Assembly (NCBI RefSeq): GCF_035594125.1
Contig: NC_087166.1
Span: forward strand, 19,377,266 to 19,441,265
Source of the DNA: Scylla paramamosain
Taxonomy: Eukaryota; Arthropoda; Malacostraca; Decapoda; Portunidae
DNA: 64,000 bases
Direction of reading: 5' to 3'
Below are positions 26,413 to 37,276 of the stretch, one piece after another. Both the position numbers and the translations under genes were made by a program. Numbering within the stretch: the first letter of the stretch is position 1; every line of letters begins with the position of its first letter. Under the pieces are notes generated by a model. It saw only the letters and a program-made list of their open reading frames with translations. It searched no databases and had not been told where the DNA came from.

Positions 26413-26418
26413 TATAAA
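26413..26418 (+). promoter_or_regulatory. TATAAA upstream of penton-like gene
   Basis: TATAAA lies 43 nt before the ATG at 26461. The capsid gene has a similarly placed box at 27487, so this may be a shared late-type promoter element. Confidence 0.4.
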
Positions 26419-26460
26419 TGTATTCCTTAATTGGGATGGTCGTTATTATTTATTTTGATC

Positions 26461-27031
26461 ATGGCGGGAGCGGAGAATTATCTGTATTTGATGAGTCTGG
26501 GCAACACCTACCTCTACCCCCATAACCAGCCCCATCGCCCTATTGCCCCATCAATTTTTTTTTAACTATAATGAAAAAACGCGAAGGGTGGAGCACGTCC
26601 TTCGGAATGTCCCACAGTGCGACAACAATGGCCATTTCTGCTACTTGACTGCGAAATTTGGATCCAGGATGGTTCAAATCTTGGGCTTTGATTATTACGC
26701 CAAGTATAATTTATACAGTTCATACGCCCTAAACGACTCCCCCTTCATTCCCGCCCCTTTCCCACTTCGAATGGATGGGGGGATAAATTTCGCACTTTTT
26801 TACGCAGACTGCGTGTCACCGACGATATATGGCGGTCAGCATGTCAACTTATTAGAAGTCATTAGTATGGAATCCGCCGGCGGTAAAGATTTCCATCAGA
26901 CTGCGCATAAATCGCTCAGTAAAACTATTATCGATTTGATTGCGATTCAACTCGAGGATCAAGTTGGCCGGCCCATTCACTTTGGGAGGGGTAAATCAAT
27001 TACACTCTTACTGCATATCGGACAGAAATAA
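26461..27031 (+). pseudogene. Polinton/adintovirus-like penton (minor capsid) protein, frameshifted
   Basis: An ATG at 26461 gives MAGAENYLYLMSLGNTYLYP. The frame is broken at a T9 run (26555-26563), after which a second frame carries the rest to a stop at 27029-27031, about 190 codons in all. The C-terminal half has the hydrophobic, beta-rich pattern of the single-jelly-roll penton proteins of Polintons and adintoviruses: VSPTIYGGQHVNLLEVI, then QLEDQVGRPIHFGRGKSIT before the stop. In these elements it forms the capsid vertices. Position immediately upstream of pX-like and capsid genes supports the call. The single break lies in a homopolymer, so it may be a true indel or a sequencing error. 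Confidence 0.62.
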
Positions 27032-27067
27032 ATAGCCGGTGATTATGCTCAGTGTCTTATTCGTGAC

Positions 27068-27468
27068 ATGGCGGTCATCATGACGAGAGCGTTCACACCT
27101 CCCACTCGAGTGGAATATGACTTGCTTTTTACGCAAAGCAAAGGTGGGGGGTTAGACGACATCTGGGTTTCTATTCCACCCCATTCAAGAAGAGGTGGCG
27201 GCCTATTTTTCGTTTTTTGAGTGGCTTTGCTAAAAGAGCAATTCCCTTTCTCATGCACACTGTGGCACCTAAAGCGCTCCAAATGGGAAAAGGCTTATTA
27301 ACAGATGTTTTAGAGGGGAAACGACTTCACGAATCATTAAGAAATAGAGGTGTCGCCGCTGTGAAGGGTGTGGGCGAAAGGATAGTTCGAGGTGGACGAG
27401 TAATGAAAAAGAGGAAAGTTGGAATCGGAAAAAAAAAAAAAAATAAGAGAAAACAGCCAACCAGGTAA
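27068..27468 (+). pseudogene. pX-like basic core/membrane-active protein, frameshifted
   Basis: From the ATG at 27068 a 50-codon frame includes DYLLFTQ-type residues and a GGG motif (RRGGGLFF), then hits a stop at 27218-27220 in a T6 run. The -1 frame continues from 27217 as SGFAKRAIPFLMHTVAPKAL, then GLLTDVLEGKRLHESLRNRG and a lysine/arginine-rich tail (RKVGIGKKKKNKRKQPTR) to the stop at 27468. A glycine-rich start, an amphipathic middle with DVLEGK and a strongly basic end match pX/pVI-like proteins encoded next to the hexon in adintoviruses and many Polintons. An A15 run at 27430-27444 codes the lysines. Confidence 0.58.
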
Positions 27469-27486
27469 CTGAAAAGAAAGATTTGC

Positions 27487-27492
27487 TATAAA
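27487..27492 (+). promoter_or_regulatory. TATAAA upstream of major capsid gene
   Basis: TATAAA lies 40 nt before the capsid ATG at 27527, spaced much as at the penton-like gene. Confidence 0.4.
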
Positions 27493-27526
27493 GCAGATAT
27501 CTTTAATATTTAGCTTAGTCGTGAAG

Positions 27527-28060
27527 ATGACTCATTACGGGACAGATGTGCAGGGTGGAGTGACCTCCATCCCCCTGAGCAATTATCTGATGGCTGTGAG
27601 TGAGAATTTCCCACGGGTGAGTCGCCTGCATACCATCGAATCGTCAGTCGCTGCGAGGGGCAAGTTGGACGTATTACCCGTTAATTTAGACGCTAATGCT
27701 AATAATCATGAGGGGATTAACGACCTTTACATTGAATTTAGACTCCCTGGCATTTCAGGATAATTTTTGGATCTATCAACGGTGTCTCTAGAATTGCGAG
27801 TTAGTGTTGCGAAGGCGGACGGCGCGCCACTAGACGACGACTATCACGTCGTTTTTAGTAATGGCTTGAATAATACGATGTTTAAGTCTTGCGATTGTTA
27901 TTTTAACGAACAGCTTGTGGAGTCATCCTCTTTGTTTAACTATCACGCCTTCATTGAAATGATTACAACAATCCCTCAGGATAAAATTGACTCAATCGGT
28001 CGCGTCGCCTTCTACCACTGCCATTATGATGGATCAAAAGGCATGAGGTCTAAAGCACTG
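27527..28060 (+). pseudogene. Polinton-type major capsid protein, N-terminal part
   Basis: An ATG at 27527 (a GTG six bases earlier is also in frame) starts about 178 codons. The first 78 lead to an in-frame TAA at 27761-27763. The same frame then continues with DLSTVSLELRVSVAKADG, DDYHVVFSNGLNNTMFKSCD and FNYHAFIEMI, and ends near GSKGMRSKAL where LINE-A begins. The pattern of short beta strands, a V.F.N.....MF core and a HAFIE segment is that of the first jelly roll of the double-jelly-roll capsid protein of Polintons/adintoviruses, which builds the icosahedral shell. It is disrupted by one nonsense codon and by the LINE-A insertion. Confidence 0.75.
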
Positions 28061-28304
28061 TTCAGAGGGTGCTGTGAACTTATCATTAAACCCAGCTGTG
28101 ACCTCACTGAACGTTTTCCTTTGTGTCTCACAACACAATGGGGCAGTCACAGCCTGCCCTCTAAAGACAACTCTCTTCCTCCACACAAAACTACAAGCAC
28201 CTAATAACACACACACCCTTCACTCAAAAGTTTTAAAATCATCATGGTGACTCCTACACTAGCCTCGAAGTCCCCATCTGGGGAGGGGACCATAAATGTC
28301 CCCT

Positions 28305-29205
28305 TGAGAGAGGCTACCTTGAGAGAGTCATGCTTAATCCAACCGCCGTTCACCGGCGCTTGTTTACCAAGCAGCCGGCACCGGCGGTCAGGACTACCCC
28401 TTTGGAGGGGACGACAGGGTAGCAGGCTAAAGCCAGCACTACTCACACCTACCGTCTTCAACGGCACAGGTGATGCGAAACCTATCTGCCGAAGTCGCCC
28501 CCGACAGGATTCCGGTTCTGAGGACGCCACCCTCAGCCAGGCGGTTGGCTACCTGAGCTACTAGGCCCGCCGCAGCACGACAAACCAGTTCGCAGATTAC
28601 GTACTCTGCTAGGACGCTCTGGGTCGTCAGGACGTGCACGGAGGCTCTATGCACGCCCCTCGGACCCGAGGGGGACTCGGACCACATCCACCCCGTGTAC
28701 CCCCATTTCAAAGCCATGAACCCGCTGGCATTTGAGGGCAGGAAGAGCGCTACCCCCCCACCAGCGGGCCGTCATCCCGGAAGCGCCAGAGTGACTACCG
28801 CTGTCGAGGGTTAGTGGGTTTAGCCCACCGACTCGGCAAATCACCCTGACGGCCCACCACCCCAAAGAGGTAGAGAACTCGAAGGAGCAGAAGGACTCCG
28901 GACCAGTGAAGCTGTTCTGGGTTCCGAAGCCTGGCGGAACCCCATTACTCTCTGAACGTTCATTGAGAAGGGAGGATGGAATATTTATCCAACACCCCCG
29001 CCCCACATTCATCTCGCGGGGTAAGCACTTTAGCCGTAGGCTAGATCCCTCAGGCTTGTGCCTACGTTACCAGCGGGCGCCACTAGGAGGCAGGCTTCCC
29101 CAGTAACTAAGTCTCAAGGAGGTTTTTCACGTCACTCGGGGAGTCACGGCATGACACCATCCCGGGACCTCAGAGAGTCATAGTTACTCCCGCCAGGAGT
29201 CAGAC
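28305..29205 (+). other. Long-form LINE-A leader segment (about 900 bp)
   Basis: This GC-richer block separates two leader pieces that are directly joined in the copies at 49343-49670 and 2287-1990 (minus strand). Part of it (28760-28990) recurs alone at 38190-38400. All frames are interrupted by stops, and no zinc knuckle or coiled coil of a LINE ORF1 is evident. It may be a 5' UTR module gained or lost between subfamilies, or a separate repeat inserted in the leader. Confidence 0.6.
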
Positions 29206-32097
29206 TGCCTTTATGTCGACGACCCTAAGTATCTTGACACCCCCCTCAACTTTTTCTTCATTAACTTCTGCAACATTTGTGGTCTAAGACCTTATTTTCA
29301 ATCTGTAGAACACCACCTCTCCTCTTCTAAACCTCATCTTCTTTTCCTCACTGAAACTCAGGTGTCTGAGGCAACTGACAGTAGTCCCTTTTCTGTTCCC
29401 TCCTACTTTCTCTATCCTCATTTTCGACCCAAAGCTGGATGTTGCGTTTATGTGCGCAAAGATTTAAACTGCTCTCGTGCCCACGCCCTTGAATGTTCCG
29501 AGTTTTCCACCATCTGGCTACGACTACAGAGTCATTCTCATACTAAATTTATCTGTGCTGTATACTTCTCTCCTAACTCCTCTGACTATAAGAAATTCTT
29601 TGACTACTTAACTTCCAAAGTGGAGCACATTCTGACCCTCTTCCCTTTTGCAGAGATCTCCATTCTTGGGGACTTCAATGTTCACCACCAGCTTTGTTTT
29701 TCCTCTCCCTTCACTGACCATCCTGGTGAACTAGCCTACAACTTTGCTATCCTCCATGACCTAGAGCAATTGATGCAACACCCTACTCGTATTCCTGACC
29801 GTCTTGGAGATACGCCCAACATTCTTGACCTTTTCCTGACCTCTAATCCTTCTGCTTATGCTGTCACCCTTTCTTCTCCATTGGGCTCCTCCGATCACAA
29901 TCTCATATCTTTATCTTGTCCTATCACTCCAATCCCTCCTCAGGATCTCCCTAAGCGAAGGTGCCTCTGGCGTTTTGCCTCTGCTAGTTGGGGCGACCTG
30001 AGGAGGTATTTTGCTGATTTTCCTTGGAATGACTACTGCTTCCGTGTCAGAGACCCATCTTTGTGTGCTGAGCGCATAACAGAGGTGATAGTGTCTGGCA
30101 TGGAGGCATACATTCCTCACTCTTTTTCTCGTCCTAAACCTTCTAAACCTTGGTTTAACACAGCTTGTTCTCATGCTATACATGATAGAGAGGTGGCCCA
30201 CAAAAGGTACTTAAGCCTTCCATCACCAGAATCTCATGCACTTTATATTTCTGCCCGGAACCATGCCAAGTCTGTTCTCCAACTAGCCAAGAAACTCCAT
30301 CATTAACAGAAAATGTCAAAACCTTTCAAGATCTAACTCCTCTCGTGATTTCTGGCATCTAGCCAAAAATATCTCCAATAACTTTGCTTCTTCTTCTTTC
30401 CCTCCTCTACTTCAACCAGATGGCACCACTGCTATCACATCTATTTCTAAAGCTGAACTCTTTGCTCAAACCTTTGCTAAAAACTCTACCTTGGACGATT
30501 CTGGGCTTGTTCCTCTCTCTCCTCAACCCTATGACTACTTCATGCCACCTATTAACATTCTTCGCAATGATGTTTTCCATGCCCTCGCTGGTCTAAACCC
30601 TCGGAAGGCTTATGGACCTGATGGGGTCCTTCCTATTGTTCTCCGAAACTGTGCCTCCGTGCTTGCACCTTGCCTAGTCAAACTCTTTCAGCTCTGTCTG
30701 TCAACATCTACCTTTCCTTGTTGCTGGAAGTTTGCCTACATTCAACCTGTTTCTTAAAATGGTGACCGTTCTAATCCTTCAAACTACCGTCCTATTGCTT
30801 TAATTTCCTGCCTATCTAAAATTTTTGAATATATCCTCAACAGGAAGATTCTTAAATATCTATCACTTCACAACCTTCTATCTGATCGCCAGTATGGGTT
30901 CCGTCAAGGCCGCTTTACTGGTGATCTTCTGGCCTTCCTTACTGAGTCTTGGTCATCCTCTTTTAGAGATTTTGGTGAAACTTTTGCTGTTTCCTTGGAC
31001 ATATCAAAAGCGTTTGATAGAGTCTGGCACAAAGCTTTGATTTCCAAACTACCCTCCTACGGTTTCTATCCTTCTCTCTGTAACCTCATCTCAAGTTTCC
31101 TTTCTGACCGTTCTATTGCTGCTGTGGTAAACGGTCACTGTTCTTCTCCTAAATCTATTAACAGTGGTGTTCCTCAGGGTTTTGTCCTGTCACCCGCTCT
31201 CTTCTTATTATTCATTAATGATCTTCTAAACCAAACTTCTTGTCCTATCCACTCCCACGCTGATGATACCACCCTGCACTTTTCCACGTCTTTTCATAGA
31301 CGTCCAACCCTTCAGGAGGTAAACATATCACTGAGGGAAGCCACAGAACGCCTGACTTCTGATCTTTCTAAAATTTCTGATTGGGGCAGAGCAAACTTGG
31401 TATTGTTCAATGCCTCAAAAACTCAATTCCTCCATCTATCAACTCGACACAACCTTCCAGACAACTATCCCCTCTTCTTCAATGACACTCAACTGTCCCC
31501 CTCTTCTACACTGAACATCCTCGGTGTGTCCTTTACTTATAATCTGAACTGGAAACTTCACATCTCATCTCTAGCTAAAACAGCTTCTATGAAGTTAGGT
31601 GTTCTGAGACGTCTCTGCCAGTTTTTCTCACTCCCTCCAGCTGCTAACTCTGTACAAGGGCCTTATCTGTCCATCTATGGAGTATGCTTCACATGTCTGG
31701 GGGGGTTCCAATCATACTGCTCTTCTAGACAGGGTGGAATCAAAAGCTTTTCGTCTCATCAACTCCTCTCCTCTAACTGACTGTCTTCAGTCTCTCTCTC
31801 ACCGCCGCTATGTTGCATATATAGCTGTCTTCTACCGCTATTTTCATGCTAACTGCTCTTCTGATCTTGCTAACTGCATGCCTCCCCTCCTTCCGCAGCC
31901 TCGCTGCACAAGTCTTTCTTTTTTCTTTCATCCTATTCTGTCCACCTCTCTAACGCAAGATTTAACCAGTATTCTCAATCATTCATCCCTTTCTCTGGTA
32001 AATTCTGGAACTCCCTGCCTGCTTCTGTATTTCCACCTTCCTATGACTTGAATTCCTTCAAGAGGGAGGTTTCAAGACACTTATCCACCAATTTTTG
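29156..32097 (+). pseudogene. LINE-A endonuclease-reverse transcriptase ORF, broken
   Basis: The apurinic-type endonuclease comes first. [10 protein letters not shown] supplies the Asn region and LFLTETQ the catalytic Glu; [18 protein letters not shown] (29667-29693) and SSDHNLISL (29889-29915) follow. After the linker ([18 protein letters not shown]) the frame is lost at 30295. RT continues from about 30384. An in-frame stop stands at 30754-30757 (PVS*NGDRSN). The palm motif [12 protein letters not shown] is at 30998, SGVPQGFVLSPALFLLF at 31160, and the catalytic box reads HADD instead of YADD (31256). A further frameshift occurs near 31630 and the C-terminal KFWNSLPASVFPP ends at the stop at 32095. 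Inactive. CR1/Jockey-like by motif order; the clade is not certain. Confidence 0.85.
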
Positions 32098-32219
32098 ACC
32101 ACTGCTTTGACCCTTTTATGGAACTGGCATTTCAGTGGGAATTTTTTTTATTATATTTTTGTTGCCCTTGGCCAGTGTCCTTCCTACAAAAAAAAAAAAA
32201 AAATAAATAAATAAATAAA

Positions 32220-33059
32220 TTTGATGAAGACTATTTTACAGGGGTGAATAAAGACGAGAAACAGAAGATAAAAAATTGTAAAACGCACGGCCTTTCGATG
32301 ACTGCGCCTTTGTTTTCGGATATATCAAGTGTGGACGCTTACCTGCTTGACACTGTCGATGTGAGAATTCGATTAGAATTGGCTAACAAAACATGGATTC
32401 TTAATTCACATCAAGACGCCAGTAGTTTCAAATATAAGCTCGAGATGGCTAAGTTATGGGTTGACCGCAATACGCCGCATCCACCCGCCTTAAAATCGTT
32501 AAATAACTCCTTGACTCTAAATCCAATGCAATACACTTTCATTAGGACACTCAATAAGACGTATGTGTTAGCCGCCAATCAAACGTCTTTGATTGCCGAA
32601 TTAGCATTCGCGCGAATCTTACCTCAAAATTTGACCATGGCAACAGTTGATATGGGCACCTTACAAGGCGTAATTGATAAGAATGGTTTATATTTTCATC
32701 ACACCGATCTGTCACATGTACATATCATCGTGAACGGGGCGGCCATTTATAACGTTCGCAGTTCTTTCCCGCATCATGCGTCAAAATTATTTTACACGTC
32801 CCTTGAGTCGCTAGGATTGGACACGCGTAATTTTCTAACATTTGATGCTTTTAATAAAGGTCGGACAGTATGTTTCTTTAAGTTTGTGACGGAGGATGTG
32901 CATAATGCCATCCCTCTGGATAAATCAGGGAATCTACAAATTAATTTGTCTTTTGCTAGGGGACGTAATCACAACCACGTCATCATGTTTTTCGCCGACA
33001 CTACTGGTGTCATAGAAATGGATCATTATCGTCACGTTCGCTGCATTGTCCGCGCATAA
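32220..33059 (+). pseudogene. Polinton-type major capsid protein, C-terminal part
   Basis: Directly after the LINE-A tail an open frame of about 280 codons runs without interruption to TAA at 33057. It reads DEDYFTGVNKDEKQK, then GLSMTAPLFSDISSVDAYLL, long beta-rich stretches, NKGRTVCFFKFV, and the C-terminal HVIMFFADTTGVIEMDHYRH. The last segment, a strand ending in an (I/V)E(I/M)D..R signature, is characteristic of the second jelly roll of Polinton/adintovirus major capsid proteins. With the N-terminal part the protein would be about 460 residues before any loss at the insertion, within the family range. The uninterrupted frame implies that decay is recent or limited on this side. Confidence 0.8.
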
Positions 33060-33065
33060 GCTGTC

Positions 33066-33680
33066 ATGAATGCACGTGAAATACAACCCAGTCTAGCAGG
33101 CATACTGGGCGATCGAGTTTATTTTTTAGACTGTCACGACCAGCGCCGTGTGACAGACCTGATAAATCTTGCCAGAAAACAGGCGAAGCCATGCGTTTTC
33201 ATTCTAAATACATTGAGTGACTCGAAGACCATGGGCCACTGGATTACTGTTTATCTTAATTTTCAAAGTCGACCATAGGCTATTACGATAGCTATAACTT
33301 ACATCCCAAATACAATTTCACCGTCTTACATTTTTACATTTTTTTTTTACTTTTTTACCGTCTTATTTTAACTTGTCCACATATGAACTTGTCCACATAT
33401 GAAAATTAGCACATTAGATTATCGAATTCAGGGGTTGAATTCCCTCGTGTGTGGCATTTATTGCATGTTCTTTTGCCTTCTACTGAGCTGGCATACATTA
33501 AAAGGTGCAATGTGCATTATTCACACCACCTTCAAAAAGCATCAATATCTATATAATGACAAAAAAATTACTCGCATGGCTTACGTAATATTTCGTAAAA
33601 TGCCGCATTGCATGGCTATGTTTTGCCCGGCCAGCAACCGAGCGAAATGTCATAACATCTGTAAAGCGGTAATAAGGTAG
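33066..33680 (+). pseudogene. Adenain-like cysteine protease (C5 family), two frameshifts
   Basis: An ATG at 33066, seven bases after the capsid stop, starts LAGILGDRVYFLDCHD and leads to MGHWITVYLN, where the His of GHWI is the catalytic histidine. The frame stops at 33276. The next frame shows YYDSYNLHP (33281-33307), the position of the acidic catalytic residue. A 16-bp tandem duplication (33371-33402) shifts the frame again, and the third frame carries IQGLNSLVCGIYCMFF with the catalytic Cys near 33443, ending at 33680. The His-Asp-Cys order and spacing match the adenovirus-type maturation protease found in Polintons, which cleaves capsid precursors. Confidence 0.75.
33371..33402 (+). repeat. 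16-bp tandem duplication in the protease gene
   Basis: ACTTGTCCACATATGA is present twice, perfectly and in tandem. Sixteen is not a multiple of three, so it explains the second frameshift of the protease gene. Confidence 0.9.
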
Positions 33681-34116
33681 ATGGGGGAAAGGGGTGGGGT
33701 GTGGGAAAGGGGTCAATATGAGATAATTGCTGACGGATAAGCGTCACTTCGCCATCGCCTCTCAACCCAGTCGGATGTCGAGGACTCATCTCCAAGAATG
33801 GAGCAACCTGACAAGCATTTCATCTTGAGAACCGCCATGAGAGTACACCATTGCCTTGCATGCCATCACGCACCTTCACCATTGTAAATTACGTTAACAT
33901 TATTTTGCCATTGAATAAGAAGAGGGGGAGGGGGGAGAGGAAAAAAAAACTTTTCCATTGTTCTCATCGTTTTTTTTTTTTTTTGTCTGTTACAGAACGT
34001 ATCTATTTCCGCTTTGATATCTATCGTTATATCGACGTTATATCGACGTTATATCGATATATCGACGTTAAGGGTAAGCAAAGCCGCGCCGACCATGGGG
34101 ATGTCGATGTGGAGAG
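33681..34116 (+). other. Gap after protease, no clear gene
   Basis: Contains a G-rich stretch (33680-33715), an A9 and a T16 run and a TATCGACG-type tandem motif at 34020-34070. A 29-codon frame from 33798 (MEQPDKHFILRTAMRVHHC) is too short to call. Confidence 0.4.
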
Positions 34117-34618
<502 letters not shown>

Positions 34619-34632
34619 ATGTATTTGTCCTA

Positions 34633-34676
34633 ATAAATCATTGAGCTGTATTTGCCCTAATAAAAATAAAATGTCC
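34633..34676 (+). terminator. Clustered AATAAA polyadenylation signals
   Basis: AATAAA occurs at about 34633, 34661 and 34667, within 110 nt after the proline-rich frame. They are plausible 3' ends for it or for the capsid-block transcripts. Confidence 0.4.
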
Positions 34677-34697
34677 CATCGACTCTGCAAACCTTTC

Positions 34698-34714
34698 TAA
34701 TAATAATAATGATG

Positions 34715-34780
<66 letters not shown>

Positions 34781-34801
34781 GTAATAATAATAATAATAAT
34801 A
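34698..34801. repeat. (AAT)n microsatellite
   Basis: About 104 bp of AAT with GAT and AGT interruptions. Confidence 0.95.
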
Positions 34802-35439
34802 AGGTGACCATCCGTCATAAGTATTACGTCGGCGAAATCACCCACACCACGAAAGTGAAGGTGACGGCCGCCAACCCAGCCATCACAGACGCTTCGTTCA
34901 GGTAAAGGGATGGCAGGTAACGGAACCGCATGGGTAGTCGCGACGACCTTGGCCATCGGGAAGTGGCAGGACCTAGGAATGTACTGAGATGTCGGAGGGA
35001 ACACGTGATGGTAAGGCTCAAACCACCTTGGCTGTCCAGGATCCACGCGAGTGAAAGGGCGATCGTGATGGCAGGCCGAGAGGGTCTCCCAAACCACGCG
35101 TGTGATGGCTACTCCCACGTCTAGCCGTCAGCGAACCCAGCCGCCTGCCTCACTTGATGTGTTCATTCCCCTCCCACCCCCCCCTTTTCCATTCAATTAT
35201 TTTCTACCCACCATCATTGATTCATTTAGCCATTCCATAATCGCCGAAGGATAAGGACACACGCCCCTACCTCTCCCGTCAGCACCGCCGTCGCCGTCCC
35301 CCTCGCCCTGAACATGACCCCTGGTGACGCCATCGGGAATAACCCCCCCATCATCCCCCCGCCCGTTAATTTACAGCCAGGGTCGCCATCCTAAAATGGA
35401 TTGCCACTGAGGCTTCCGGAAAATTGCCCCTACTACCAG
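34802..35439. other. Unrecognised, moderately GC-rich
   Basis: A short sense frame at 34803 (VTIRHKYYVGEITHTTKVKV) ends at 34905 and another lies at 34930-35124. Neither shows a domain that I recognise. C-rich runs occur at 35170-35190 and 35340-35365. This could still belong to the Polinton region. Confidence 0.4.
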
Positions 35440-35795
35440 AAAGACATTGATAAATTAGAAAGAGTTCAGCGTAGAGTAACAAATTATACGAAGAGCGTCT
35501 TAAAGAATTAAATCTTACCCATTAACACAAAGAAGACTAAGAGGCGACTTAATACAGGTGTTTAAAATCATCAGAGGTGTTGATAATATGGACTACAGTA
35601 GATATTTCACGATAGGCTCTTCAAATTACAAGCGAGGAAACGATTGCAAAATTGTTGAGAAATCCTTCCATTCTCACGAATCAAAAAATATTTTTCCATC
35701 GAGTAGTAAATCTATGGAATGGGTTTCCTCGAGACGTGATAGACTGCAACACCGTAGAGACTTTTAAACACCATTCTGATAAATATCTTGCCTGC
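35440..35795 (+). mobile_element. CR1/L2-like LINE, RT C-terminal fragment
   Basis: In shifting frames the sequence reads DKLERVQRRV, LTQRRLRGDLIQVFKIIRGV and DYSRYFTIGSSNYKRG, then NLWNGFPRDVIDCNTVETFK. This is the C-terminal tail found after RT in CR1/L2-type non-LTR elements. The family differs from LINE-A. The 5' part and 3' terminus are not visible, and at least three frame changes occur. Confidence 0.7.
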
Positions 35796-35897
35796 AGTCC
35801 ATGGCTGACAGCGCTTGTTTGTTATTGATTGACTTCCTTGCCCTCAGGAAGTGGGGGCACCTCATTTCATCTATTTTCTTTCTTTACTATAAAATTT

Positions 35898-36093
<196 letters not shown>

Positions 36094-36319
36094 TAAGTAC
36101 TGTAACACACAATTCTCGCTTACGAACTCACACTTACGTTACCTTTTAAGACACCTTCAACCTTATCTCTTTATTATTTTGAAAGCCTACTCCTCTCCTC
36201 GCGATACCATTTAACACTTTTTATCACATATCATTGTACTTTGCAAAAAGGCAAATCAGTATGCTATCGTTTTTCACTACAATTACTTGTTGCTTACTAC
36301 TTTTTGTGAATATACAATA

Positions 36320-36517
<198 letters not shown>

Positions 36518-36858
36518 AACTGTTTATTATATGTATTTTATATATGTATAATTGATTTAATAATACAAGTAGAAGCTGTAATGTTAACTTGAACTATCTC
36601 CTTATCAGACTCGCATTTCGTCCCGTGAGTCAGGGTCTAACCAACAATCCTTCTGTTCCATGACCTAGCACCACTCCAACAGTGTTACCTGACTCGATGA
36701 CCTCTCACAGTTCTTAACAGGGACCTCAATATTCTAATTCTTCTCTTTTTGTTTCTTGTTACATTGCTGAGCGTTTTCTTAATGCTTGACTGAAAAATTT
36801 TTTCTACCTTCACTCCTAAAATCTGCTTTTATTTCCAGTCGCCATATCAACTCAGTCT

Positions 36859-37276
36859 ATTTATGCCTTATTTAGGCCTGAACATCACACATACGTTTCC
36901 ACGTTTATCCTGGTTTTCAGCAGGACTCTCGTTAAACAATATAATTAACATATTTTTTTGCAATACTGTATCATCATGTAAAAAAAAAAAAAAAGAAAAA
37001 AAAATAATAAAATAAATAAATGAAACAATAATTATAAAAAAAAACAATAATATAAAAAAAGTAGAAAAGTGTTGTTCTCACAGCTAATGCGAGTACTTGA
37101 TTTGGAGAAATTGATGGTATATGAAAATTACCGTTGCTTGATATTTAGAAAAACGATAGTGATAAATGTATTGCAAAAAAAATATGTTAATTATATTGTT
37201 TAGCGAGAGTCCTGCTGAAAACCAGGATAAACGTGGAAACGTATGTGTGATGTTCAGGCCTAAATAAGGCATAAAT
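36859..37276. repeat. Inverted repeat with about 108-bp arms
   Basis: The arms 36859-36966 and 37168-37276 are reverse complements with about one or two differences (TTAAACG versus TTAGCGA context, and one extra A). The spacer is about 200 bp of A-rich DNA. The right arm is immediately followed by an antisense LINE-A fragment. Confidence 0.9.

Larger units (their letters stand above)
28058..32219 (+). mobile_element. LINE-A, most complete copy, inserted in the capsid gene
   Basis: The 5' end TTCAGAGGGTGCTGTG is shared with 49343 and with the antisense copy at 2287. A leader of about 1.2 kb (the long form) is followed by the endonuclease/RT ORF at about 29156-32097, a 3' UTR ending TTCCTAC, and an A15/(AAAT)n tail to 32219. 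The flanks are halves of one capsid gene, which fixes both insertion boundaries to within a few bases. No target-site duplication is obvious. It is the same family as more than a dozen fragments in this window. Confidence 0.9.

Noticed and set aside
27205..27225. Programmed -1 frameshift in the pX-like gene
   Set aside because: The T-run is not positioned as a canonical X XXY YYZ heptamer in the upstream frame; an indel or read error is simpler.
28647..29012. 121-codon antisense frame in the LINE-A leader
   Set aside because: A related frame at 38184-38369 follows repeat homology, not protein conservation; no domain, and the strand is opposite to the element.
28040..32235. Target-site duplication around the LINE-A insertion in the capsid gene
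   Set aside because: I compared the flanks by eye and found no convincing direct repeat; a short or degraded TSD cannot be excluded.
34657..35118. 153-codon antisense frame
   Set aside because: A third of it is poly-Ile from the (AAT)n tract and the rest shows no domain.
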